From the NCBI RefSeq assembly GCF_900099895.1, contig NZ_FNDY01000006.1, positions 1-64,000 of the forward strand: a stretch of 64,000 nucleotides of DNA, in the 5' to 3' direction. The stretch is from Paenibacillus naphthalenovorans (GTDB lineage Bacteria > Bacillota > Bacilli > Paenibacillales > NBRC-103111). The position numbers and the translations under genes were made by a program. Shown one piece after another: positions 25,537 to 32,615 of this stretch; position 1 is the stretch's first letter, and the number at the start of each line of letters is the position of its first letter. The notes under the pieces are model-generated. The model saw nothing but the letters and a program-made list of their open reading frames with translations. It ran no database searches and was not told where the DNA came from.

Positions 25537-26475
25537 ATGAAACCCGCTCCATTTGAATATGTGGTTGCCCACAGTGTAACTGAAGCCATTCATGCCTTAC
25601 AAAAATACGGAGCAGATTCCCGCATTATTGCCGGAGGTCAAAGCCTTCTTCAAGAAATGAATATGCGTCAAACCAGACCCTCCTATATTGTAGATATCAA
25701 TGGCATTACCGATTTGGACTATGTTCGGCTAACCTCGGACAGTTTGGCCATTGGAGCGTTGACCCGCCATCGTACGATTGAACGTTCGGACCTGGTAGAG
25801 TCTCATTGCCCTATTTTACGGAAAGCGGCTGAGCATATAGCGCATTTTCAGATTCGCAATCGCGGGACAATCGGCGGAAGTCTGGTTCAAAATGCGCCGG
25901 GGGCTGAATTTGGAGTCGTTGCCCGTTTGCTTGACGCCGAGATGGTCATTGCAGGACCGCAAGGCGAGCGAACCGTCCCGGCAGCAGGCTTTTTTCAAAG
26001 CCATTTCACCACCGTACTCAATCCGAATGAAATGTTGACCGAAATCCGGTTTCCGCTGCTTTCAAAAACGACCGGCTATGCCTTCCTGGAAGTGACCCGG
26101 CGTCACGGCCATGTCCCTATCGTGTCTGCAGCTGCCACGCTTGACCTGGATGATAAGGGCACCATTATCGATGTGCGGGTAGCTCTGGGGAATGTGAGCG
26201 GCGAAGGCGTGCCTTACCGTGTCCGGGCGGTAGAGAAATGGCGCGGCTTAACGTTCGGTCATGAATGGGTTGAGCAGCTCCAAAAAGACATTCAAGCGGA
26301 AGTCAATCCGGATGAGGAAGCGGATAAACAGGCGGCATTTGTCAAGCAATTTTCCGATATCAAGGGCCGGAGAGTATCGGAGATTGCCAGTGCTGAATAC
26401 AGGAAGGAAGCGGCGGCCGTTTTAAGCGGCAGAGCATTAAAGATGGCTTACGAACAATGGAAGGGAGTAAAGTAA
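25537..26475 (+). CDS. Molybdenum hydroxylase FAD subunit (CoxM/XdhB type)
   Basis: A 312-residue FAD-binding subunit with the two FAD motifs AGGQSLLQEMNMR (near residue 34) and RGTIGGSLVQNAPGAEF (near residue 110), and the C-terminal CO_deh_flav_C-like domain. Electrons pass from the molybdenum site through the [2Fe-2S] clusters to this FAD. Its stop codon is followed immediately by the start of the small-subunit gene, indicating coupled synthesis. Length is normal. Confidence 0.92.
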   Translation: MKPAPFEYVVAHSVTEAIHALQKYGADSRIIAGGQSLLQEMNMRQTRPSYIVDINGITDLDYVRLTSDSLAIGALTRHRTIERSDLVESHCPILRKAAEHIAHFQIRNRGTIGGSLVQNAPGAEFGVVARLLDAEMVIAGPQGERTVPAAGFFQSHFTTVLNPNEMLTEIRFPLLSKTTGYAFLEVTRRHGHVPIVSAAATLDLDDKGTIIDVRVALGNVSGEGVPYRVRAVEKWRGLTFGHEWVEQLQKDIQAEVNPDEEADKQAAFVKQFSDIKGRRVSEIASAEYRKEAAAVLSGRALKMAYEQWKGVK

Positions 26476-26976
26476 ATGGCTGAGGCGGTGGGCACACAAA
26501 AAATATCCGTGACGGTTAATGGAGTAAAGTACGAGCGGGAAGTAAATGTCCGCACGCTGCTGACCGATTTTATTCGCCGGGAATTGGGGCTGACAGGCAC
26601 CCATGTAGGATGTGAACAAGGGGTTTGCGGCGCTTGCACGATATTGCTGGATGGCGACGCCGTCCGGTCCTGCCTGACTTTGGCCGTACAGGCAAACGGC
26701 CGGTCGGTGACTACGATCGAAGGGTTGGGCTCGCCTGAACAGCTTCATCCCATTCAAGAGGCCTTCCGGGAGAAGCACGGATTGCAGTGCGGGTTCTGTA
26801 CACCCGGATTTATAATCACTGTCTCCGCCTATCTTGCCGAGAATCCTGACCCGTCGGAACACGAGATCCGTGAAGCGTTATCCGGCAATATATGCCGCTG
26901 CACCGGGTACCAAAACATCATCGAATCCGTCATCGAGGCAGCGCAAAAAATGAAAGCAATCGAACCGGCGACTTAA
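26476..26976 (+). CDS. Molybdenum hydroxylase [2Fe-2S] subunit (CoxS/XdhC type)
   Basis: A 166-residue protein with two [2Fe-2S] domains. The plant-type ferredoxin-like N-terminal motif is GCEQGVCGACTILLDG, with its fourth Cys in VRSCLTL. The C-terminal helical motif is CGFCTPGFI with CRCTGYQNI. All eight ligands are present. It forms the electron relay of the hydroxylase with the subunits encoded at 22274 and 25537. No cofactor-maturation genes (such as coxD/F or xdhC chaperone) are in the window. Confidence 0.93.
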   Translation: MAEAVGTQKISVTVNGVKYEREVNVRTLLTDFIRRELGLTGTHVGCEQGVCGACTILLDGDAVRSCLTLAVQANGRSVTTIEGLGSPEQLHPIQEAFREKHGLQCGFCTPGFIITVSAYLAENPDPSEHEIREALSGNICRCTGYQNIIESVIEAAQKMKAIEPAT

Positions 26977-27066
26977 ATTGATACCGGAAAGCTTGGGGCT
27001 TCCTGGGAAAGGTGCAAGTGGAAGCAGGCGGCGTAGTTGTACATTAGGGATCGGAGGAGATTTCAC

Positions 27067-27285
27067 ATGCCCTATATTGAACTGAAATTGGTGGAAGGCC
27101 GGGATTTGGAAACGAAAAGAAAGCTGGTTGCCGGAATCACGAAGGCTTGCTGCGAGGCCTTATCCGTCACGCCGGGTGATGTGCGGGTCGAATTGATCGA
27201 GCTTAAAGCAGACTTGTTCAGCATAGCTGGGGAATTGGTTTACGATACGAAGAGAAAAAACGATAGCGGAGGTAACGATCAATGA
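27067..27285 (+). CDS. 4-oxalocrotonate tautomerase-family protein
   Basis: A 72-residue protein beginning MPYIELKLVEGRD. After Met removal Pro1 would be the catalytic base, as in the family. Tautomerases of this type act on 2-hydroxymuconate-like enols in ring-cleavage pathways. The start at 27067 follows GGAGGAG. It is the last gene of the hydroxylase operon, 90 bases after the iron-sulfur subunit, and hints that the pathway yields an enol or keto acid. A stub frame of 18 codons overlaps its stop (ATG 27282). Confidence 0.85.
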   Translation: MPYIELKLVEGRDLETKRKLVAGITKACCEALSVTPGDVRVELIELKADLFSIAGELVYDTKRKNDSGGNDQ

Positions 27286-27352
27286 AGCTTGGCAGCAGCT
27301 ATAACGGCATCGCTAAAGTTAAAGCCTCTACGCTGTAACGGAATATAGATTA

Positions 27353-27387
27353 AAGGAGCTGTCCTTCCAATCGGAAGGCAGCCCCTT
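27353..27387. terminator. Hairpin between convergent genes
   Basis: AAGGAGCTGTCCTTCC (27353-27368) pairs with GGAAGGCAGCCCCTT (27373-27387) with small mismatches. It lies between the tautomerase (+) and iron alcohol dehydrogenase (-) genes and can act in both directions. Confidence 0.65.
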
Positions 27388-27437
27388 AGATCAACCGAAG
27401 TTTTTGGATTGCCTTTTTGGTGTAGCCTATGAAGAAA

Positions 27438-28604
27438 TTAGAACGTTACGTCTTCGCCTTTAAACGCGGCGATGTACAGTTTTTTCATTTCTTCTACAGA
27501 CGTTTCACGCGGGTTCGTACCTGTGCATGGATCTTTCACGGCGTTTGCCGCCATGCTGTCCATATGCGCGTTGAAGAGTTCTTCGGACACACCATACTCT
27601 TTCAGCGTGCTGGGGATACCCATATTACGGTTCAACTCACGGACCCAAGCTACCAGCGCATCTACCAGCTCATCCGTCGATTGGCCGTTAAGACCGATCC
27701 GTTTGGCAATGGCCGCATAGCGGTCGGCGACAACCGTACGGTTAAACTGGATGACGTACGGCAAATAAATCGCATTGGCACAGCCGTGCGGAATATCGAA
27801 GATCGGGCCGCTTTTGTGGGAAAGGCTGTGAACATTACCCAGCACTGCGTTGGCGAAAGCCATACCGGCCATACCTTGGGCGATATGCATCGCTTCGCGC
27901 GATTGCGGATTGCCTTCGTACGAGTGAAGAAGATGCTGTTTCACCAACTCGACCGATTCAATCGCCAGCGCATCGGTTAGTAGAGTGCGGGGCTTGGCTA
28001 CATATGATTCAATCCCGTGAGTCAGCGCGTCCATGCCGGTATAGGCCGTTATTTGTTTAGGCATAGATTCTACCATCGAAGGATCGATGATCGCCAGATC
28101 CGGTGTCAGCTCGAAATCGGCGAGGGGGTATTTGATACCCGTTTTCTCGTCAATGACGACCGACAGATTTGAAATTTCCGAGGCGCTGCCGCTTGTCGTC
28201 GGAATACCGATGAATTTGGCTTTGGTCCGCAATTTAGGCATGGTAAACGGACGGCTTGCCTCTTCGAAGGTAAGCTGCGGATGTTCATAGAATACCCACA
28301 TGGCTTTCGCAGCATCCATCGGTGAGCCTCCGCCAATGCCGATCACCCAGTCCGGCTGTAACTCGTTGAGGGCTTTGACCCCTTCCATGACCATCGCGAC
28401 GGTCGGTTCCGAGATTATCCCTTCGATGACCCGTGTTTCTATGCCGGCTTCCGCAAGCATGCTTTCAATTTGGGCGAGTTTGCCGCTCGCTTTGACTGAA
28501 CCTCCTCCGATGACAAGCACGGCTCTTTTTCCCTCTAATGTTTTGAGGATTTCCAAAGCGCCATGCCCATAATATATATCACGTGGAATTGTAAATCGAT
28601 TCAT
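27438..28604 (-). CDS. Iron-containing alcohol dehydrogenase (group III)
   Basis: A 388-residue NAD(P)-dependent dehydrogenase. The nucleotide motif is GGGSPMDAAK. The metal ligands are expected in the segments DALTHGIES, GNVHSLSHKSG and IPHGCAN, where the conserved Asp and His residues are present. It interconverts an alcohol and an aldehyde or ketone. The gene is on the minus strand, opposite to its neighbours, with a dead HxlR-type regulator on the other side of its promoter region. It may supply or remove an aldehyde in the hydroxylase or ketone pathways; the substrate cannot be read from sequence. Confidence 0.9.
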   Translation of the reverse strand: MNRFTIPRDIYYGHGALEILKTLEGKRAVLVIGGGSVKASGKLAQIESMLAEAGIETRVIEGIISEPTVAMVMEGVKALNELQPDWVIGIGGGSPMDAAKAMWVFYEHPQLTFEEASRPFTMPKLRTKAKFIGIPTTSGSASEISNLSVVIDEKTGIKYPLADFELTPDLAIIDPSMVESMPKQITAYTGMDALTHGIESYVAKPRTLLTDALAIESVELVKQHLLHSYEGNPQSREAMHIAQGMAGMAFANAVLGNVHSLSHKSGPIFDIPHGCANAIYLPYVIQFNRTVVADRYAAIAKRIGLNGQSTDELVDALVAWVRELNRNMGIPSTLKEYGVSEELFNAHMDSMAANAVKDPCTGTNPRETSVEEMKKLYIAAFKGEDVTF

Positions 28605-28754
28605 ACTAAGTGTTCACTCCTTTTTCTGTCTTAGGTTGTATATGTGTCCGTCGGCCACAGGAGTTATATTAAACCCAAAGTTTTTAAAAAGGAAGTACGC
28701 ACTTTAATGTTATGTAGTGACTTATAGCATACTATTGAAAGGAGGCTGATAATC

Positions 28755-28893
28755 ATGGCGAGTGAGGTAAAAGACCGAATTAATAAAGGGAGATGAGTGG
28801 CAAGAAGGAATTAACGCTTGCAGTCACAGGCGGCAAGTGGAAGTTGATCGTACTTTTTTATACCGAAAAACTTTTTCAGCTCCCCAAACGAAT
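28755..28893 (+). pseudogene. Frameshifted, truncated HxlR-family regulator
   Basis: ATG 28755 behind AAAGGAGG begins MASEVKDRINKGR and meets a stop. The next frame continues the typical HxlR N-terminus (GKKELTLAVTGGKWKLIVLF) up to about 28893, where the homology ends. The winged helix is missing. A good promoter for the following gene begins six bases later. It is probably the ancestral regulator of the divergent alcohol dehydrogenase. Confidence 0.65.
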
Positions 28894-28898
28894 TAACG

Positions 28899-28928
28899 TT
28901 GACTGTGGAAATGAAGCGGTGATATAAT
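28899..28928 (+). promoter_or_regulatory. Promoter of the MmgE/PrpD gene
   Basis: TTGACT (28899-28904), 18 bases, TATAAT (28923-28928), 63 bases before the start codon. Confidence 0.65.
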
Positions 28929-28991
28929 TCAGAACATACAGACTATTCCAACAACTAACGATTGATTTTTCATTTTGAAAGGAGAGGAGAA

Positions 28992-30344
28992 ATGTCTCAA
29001 ACCGTTAGTGAAACACTGGCTTCGTTCGTCCATCGTCTGCGTTTTGAGGAAATTCCGGTTGAAGTTGTGCAAAAAGCCAAAACCTGCCTTATCCACGGAA
29101 TCGGTGTTGGTCTCGCTGGTTACGACACGGATTTCCCGCGAATTGCTGCGGAAATCGCCGGCGTGAACGGCAGAGGAGCACATGAAGCGACTTTATTGTA
29201 CAACGGCTCCAAATGTACGGTTATGGAAGCCGCTTTTGCAAACGCTGTCATGCTTCACAGCCGCGTTCAGGAGGACACGCATAATACGGCACACTTGGGT
29301 ACAATCGTCATTCCGGTTGTATTGGCGTTGGGAGAATCAAGGGGGGCCAGCGGAAAAGAAATCCTGACAGCGCTCATAGCGGGCTATGAAGTTGGAGGTG
29401 CCCTTAGCAGGCACTACACTTCCCAGTCCACGCCGCGAGGATTCAGGGCGAGCTCGGTGTATGGCATTTTGGGAGCGTCCGCCGCAGCGGCCAAGCTTCT
29501 TCATTTAACGGAAGAACAGACCGCCCATGCTTTAGGCTTTGCAGCAAGCTTTGCTTTCGGAACTTTGGAAGCGTTTGCGGCCGGAACTATGGAATGGAGG
29601 TTTGAGAACGGGCTGGCAGCCAAAAACGGAATATTATGCGCTTTATTAGCTCAAAGCGGCGCTGTTGCCACCAAATTGGCTTTCGAAGGAAATGCGGGCT
29701 TTTTACATGCTTTTGCCGGAAATCATAAAGATCCGTTAAAGTGTGTACAGCATTTGGGCAGTAGGTATGAAATCTTAAATGTGACCTTCAAGTTGTATCC
29801 GGTTTGTGCCTTCAATCAATCTCCTGTGATCAACGCTCTTGAGATGAAAAAGGAATTTGATATCCAGGTGGAACAGATTCAAAGCATCGTAATCGAAATG
29901 AACGATTATGAAGCCAATTATCCGGGAATGAGTTCCAAAGGTCCTTTTCAAAATATCAGTCAGACGTTGATGAGTGCCCCTTTTTGCGTCTCGTCCTCTT
30001 TGATGGATGGTGAAATGACGCTAGCAAACCTCAAAAGATTCGAGCATGAAACGTTAAATCAGTTAATCGGCAAAACGACCATAATCCCTGAAAAAAACAT
30101 GAATCCTCTATGCAACAAAATCTCTGTAGAACTCAAAAACGGCCAAAAATTGGTCAGAGAAATGAATATTACACAGGACTATTATAATTTGGAGACCGAA
30201 AGAGATATTGAAATCATTCGCGATCTTAGAAATGAGATGCAGATTTCATCGGAACAATTGGAGCAGTTAATCCATGAGCTGCTTTCTCTCGAGAACAAGC
30301 CCAATCTTTCGGCCCTTATACCCAATACGACAGCAGCGGGCTAA
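28992..30344 (+). CDS. MmgE/PrpD-family protein
   Basis: A 450-residue protein of the family that includes 2-methylcitrate dehydratase and cis-aconitate decarboxylase. It shows family segments such as HSRVQEDTHNTAHLGTIVIP, GYEVGGALSRHY, ALGFAASFAFGTLEAF and FKLYPVCAFNQSP. The ATG at 28992 follows AGGAGAGGAG. Many members next to acid-catabolism genes are uncharacterised dehydratases or isomerases. No methylcitrate synthase or lyase gene is near, so a propionate role is not supported. It precedes the HyuA/HyuB genes, but two operators lie between, so it is probably its own unit. Confidence 0.88.
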   Translation: MSQTVSETLASFVHRLRFEEIPVEVVQKAKTCLIHGIGVGLAGYDTDFPRIAAEIAGVNGRGAHEATLLYNGSKCTVMEAAFANAVMLHSRVQEDTHNTAHLGTIVIPVVLALGESRGASGKEILTALIAGYEVGGALSRHYTSQSTPRGFRASSVYGILGASAAAAKLLHLTEEQTAHALGFAASFAFGTLEAFAAGTMEWRFENGLAAKNGILCALLAQSGAVATKLAFEGNAGFLHAFAGNHKDPLKCVQHLGSRYEILNVTFKLYPVCAFNQSPVINALEMKKEFDIQVEQIQSIVIEMNDYEANYPGMSSKGPFQNISQTLMSAPFCVSSSLMDGEMTLANLKRFEHETLNQLIGKTTIIPEKNMNPLCNKISVELKNGQKLVREMNITQDYYNLETERDIEIIRDLRNEMQISSEQLEQLIHELLSLENKPNLSALIPNTTAAG

Positions 30345-30362
30345 AATATGTATGCCATTAAA

Positions 30363-30380
30363 ATACCGTCTAGTCGGTTT
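30363..30380. promoter_or_regulatory. TetR-type operator, copy A
   Basis: The 18-mer ATACCGTCTAGTCGGTTT is a near-palindrome of the form ATACCnnC..G/AGTAT, shared with copies at 30410, 41982 and 42020. Confidence 0.6.
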
Positions 30381-30409
30381 TTTTGATGGCAATTCTTTAA
30401 CGAATAAAA

Positions 30410-30427
30410 ATACCATCTGGTCAGTAT
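30410..30427. promoter_or_regulatory. TetR-type operator, copy B
   Basis: ATACCATCTGGTCAGTAT is palindromic with few mismatches. It lies 42 bases before the hyuA-like start codon, in the likely promoter/leader. Confidence 0.65.
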
Positions 30428-30468
30428 GTTATTACAAAATAACAACACTTGAAAGGATGAAGGTATGT

Positions 30469-32613
30469 ATGGAGAGCTCGAAGCTTGACTTGATCTGTTC
30501 TGTCGACATTGGCGGAACATTTACGGATTCCGTACTTGTTGCAAGTGATGGGACGGTTGTTGAAGGAAAAGCCCTGACCACCTACCATGATAAATTCAAC
30601 TCCGGTTTTTTTAACAGCATTGAATCCGCAGGCGAGAAGCTCGGTTTAAGCCCGGCGGAACTTTATCGAAATATCAGCATGATTTCACACGGCTCTACCG
30701 TGGCAACCAATACGGTAGTGGAGAATAATGGATCGCGCGTAGGATTGCTGACAACCTATGGTTTTGAGGATACCATCAACATGATGCGCGGATTGGGACG
30801 TGTAACGGGAGAGCCGTCGGAAAATATACTGAAGGTGACCGAGACGGTCAAGCCAAAACCTCTGGTACCCAAGGAGCTCATCATTGGGGTGACCGAGCGA
30901 ATCGATTCGCAGGGCGAAGTGATTGTACCGCTAAATGAAAGTCATGTAAGGGAAGCCGCCCGTAAGTTATTGGAGCAAAACGTGGATGCCGTCGCGATTT
31001 CATTCCTTTGGTCGTTTAAAAATCCGGAACATGAACAGCGGGCCAAAGAAATAATTCACGAAATGGACGATTCCGTCTTCGTTACTTGTGGACATGAGGT
31101 GACAAAAACGTTAGGAGAATACGAACGGACGGTGGCGGCGGTCATCAATGCTTATGTCGGGCCGGTTACTTCCAGGTATTTGGAGGAAATCAGCGGCAGT
31201 CTTCAAACGAAAGGCGTTAAAGCTCCTTTGCTGATCATGCAGTGTCACGGGGGAATGATCCCGCTCGAACGAAGCAAGCAGCTGCCTGTTCAAACGATCG
31301 GTTCGGGTCCTGTCGGCGGTATCATGGGCTGCGTGAAGATCATGAAGGAATTAGATATTCATAATCTGATCGGCACCGATATGGGCGGCACCAGTTTTGA
31401 TATCGGGATTATTCGGGACGGACAGCTGCTTTCCGCCGAAAAAACCGTTTTAGAGAAGTATCAATATAACGTGCCCAATGTTGAAATCATTTCTATTGGT
31501 GCCGGCGGCGGAAGCATCGCGTGGATTGATCCCTACAGCAAGGCCATGCGGGTAGGGCCGAAAAGCGCAAAAGCAAACCCTGGTCCCGCGTGCTACAGAA
31601 TGGGCGGCACAGAACCTACTGTAACCGATGCGGACCTTCTGTTAGGGTATATTGATCCGGAAGCGGTGTTTGGATTCGGAAAGGGTCGCGGACTTAAACC
31701 AAGCGTGGAGTTGGCGGAAAAAGCCATGGGTAACATTGCCGAGCAGCTTGGCATTTCCACCATTGAGGCCGCATTGGGGACGGTGGAGATTGTCAATGCG
31801 AAAATGGCGAATCTGATCGAAAACGAGGTTATCGGAAGAGGCTTTGACCCACGGGATTTTGCAGTCGTCGCATACGGGGGAGCCGGTCCTATCCATGCTG
31901 CGGCTTATGCGCGTGATTTGGGAATCCAAATGATTATTGTTCCTGGTGAAACTTCCTCTGTTTGGTCGGCGTTTGGTATATCCACAAGCGATATCCGCTA
32001 TGAACTTGAAGGAGAAGTTGGGCTTCTTTCGCCCTTTTCTCCGGAAAGTCTCGAAAAGCCATTCCTCGAACTGGAAAAGAAAGGAGCGGAGATTGTCGCA
32101 ACGGAAGTCGGCGAAGATATACCCGTCCACTTTTCACGCTATGCGAAAATACGCTATCAATGGCAGCGGCATGAGTTGGAAATCAAGGTTCCGACAGGAA
32201 AATTGGATGAAGCCGTGCTGACGGATCTACTTACTGAATTTTCGCGTCAGTATGAGGAGCGGTACGGCTCGGCCGCACTTCTGCCCGAAGCAAGGATTGA
32301 AATTGTTTCTGTCCGCTGCGAACCGATGGTAGAAGTACGTAAGTTTGACAGAAAAGCGGATTTACATAGCAGCAAATCTCCAAGCGATCAAGCCAGGAAG
32401 CCCAGCCGGAAAGTATACTTTAGCCGTCATCGTCCGCCTGTGGATGCCGATATTTACAATGGGAGTTTACTGACAAGCGGGAATGTGGTGGCAGGACCGG
32501 CCGTCATTGATTTGCAAGGGACTTCTATCGTGGTGTACGAAAATCAAACCGTGACCAAAACGGATCATGGCGACTACATGATTCGGATCAATTCCAATTC
32601 GGAGGAGGAATAG
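30469..32613 (+). CDS. HyuA-type subunit (hydantoinase A / acetone carboxylase beta family)
   Basis: A 714-residue ATP-dependent subunit. The N-terminal nucleotide motif is DIGGTFTDSVLV, followed by SHGSTVATNTVVE and the central GTDMGGTSFDIGII with GAGGGSIAWID. The family includes 5-oxoprolinase, hydantoinases and the beta subunit of acetone and acetophenone carboxylases, which phosphorylate the carbonyl substrate or bicarbonate. I choose ATG 30469 after GATGAAGG; the frame is open much further up. It is two bases from the HyuB-type gene and forms a complex with it. Regulation by the TetR-type operators just upstream is likely. Confidence 0.88.
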   Translation: MESSKLDLICSVDIGGTFTDSVLVASDGTVVEGKALTTYHDKFNSGFFNSIESAGEKLGLSPAELYRNISMISHGSTVATNTVVENNGSRVGLLTTYGFEDTINMMRGLGRVTGEPSENILKVTETVKPKPLVPKELIIGVTERIDSQGEVIVPLNESHVREAARKLLEQNVDAVAISFLWSFKNPEHEQRAKEIIHEMDDSVFVTCGHEVTKTLGEYERTVAAVINAYVGPVTSRYLEEISGSLQTKGVKAPLLIMQCHGGMIPLERSKQLPVQTIGSGPVGGIMGCVKIMKELDIHNLIGTDMGGTSFDIGIIRDGQLLSAEKTVLEKYQYNVPNVEIISIGAGGGSIAWIDPYSKAMRVGPKSAKANPGPACYRMGGTEPTVTDADLLLGYIDPEAVFGFGKGRGLKPSVELAEKAMGNIAEQLGISTIEAALGTVEIVNAKMANLIENEVIGRGFDPRDFAVVAYGGAGPIHAAAYARDLGIQMIIVPGETSSVWSAFGISTSDIRYELEGEVGLLSPFSPESLEKPFLELEKKGAEIVATEVGEDIPVHFSRYAKIRYQWQRHELEIKVPTGKLDEAVLTDLLTEFSRQYEERYGSAALLPEARIEIVSVRCEPMVEVRKFDRKADLHSSKSPSDQARKPSRKVYFSRHRPPVDADIYNGSLLTSGNVVAGPAVIDLQGTSIVVYENQTVTKTDHGDYMIRINSNSEEE

Positions 32614-32615
32614 CC

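Noticed and set aside
22274-26976. Aerobic CO dehydrogenase (coxLMS)
   Set aside because: The large subunit has GPYGAHRGYG instead of the AYRCSFR loop of form I CO dehydrogenase. Only the general molybdenum hydroxylase assignment is supported.
27282-27338. 18-codon frame overlapping the tautomerase stop
   Set aside because: It is too short, has no similarity I can recognise and ends before the terminator hairpin; perhaps a remnant.
28992-30344. prpD of a methylcitrate cycle
   Set aside because: No methylcitrate synthase, lyase or AcnD-like gene is present. The MmgE/PrpD family is broad, so only the family name is kept.
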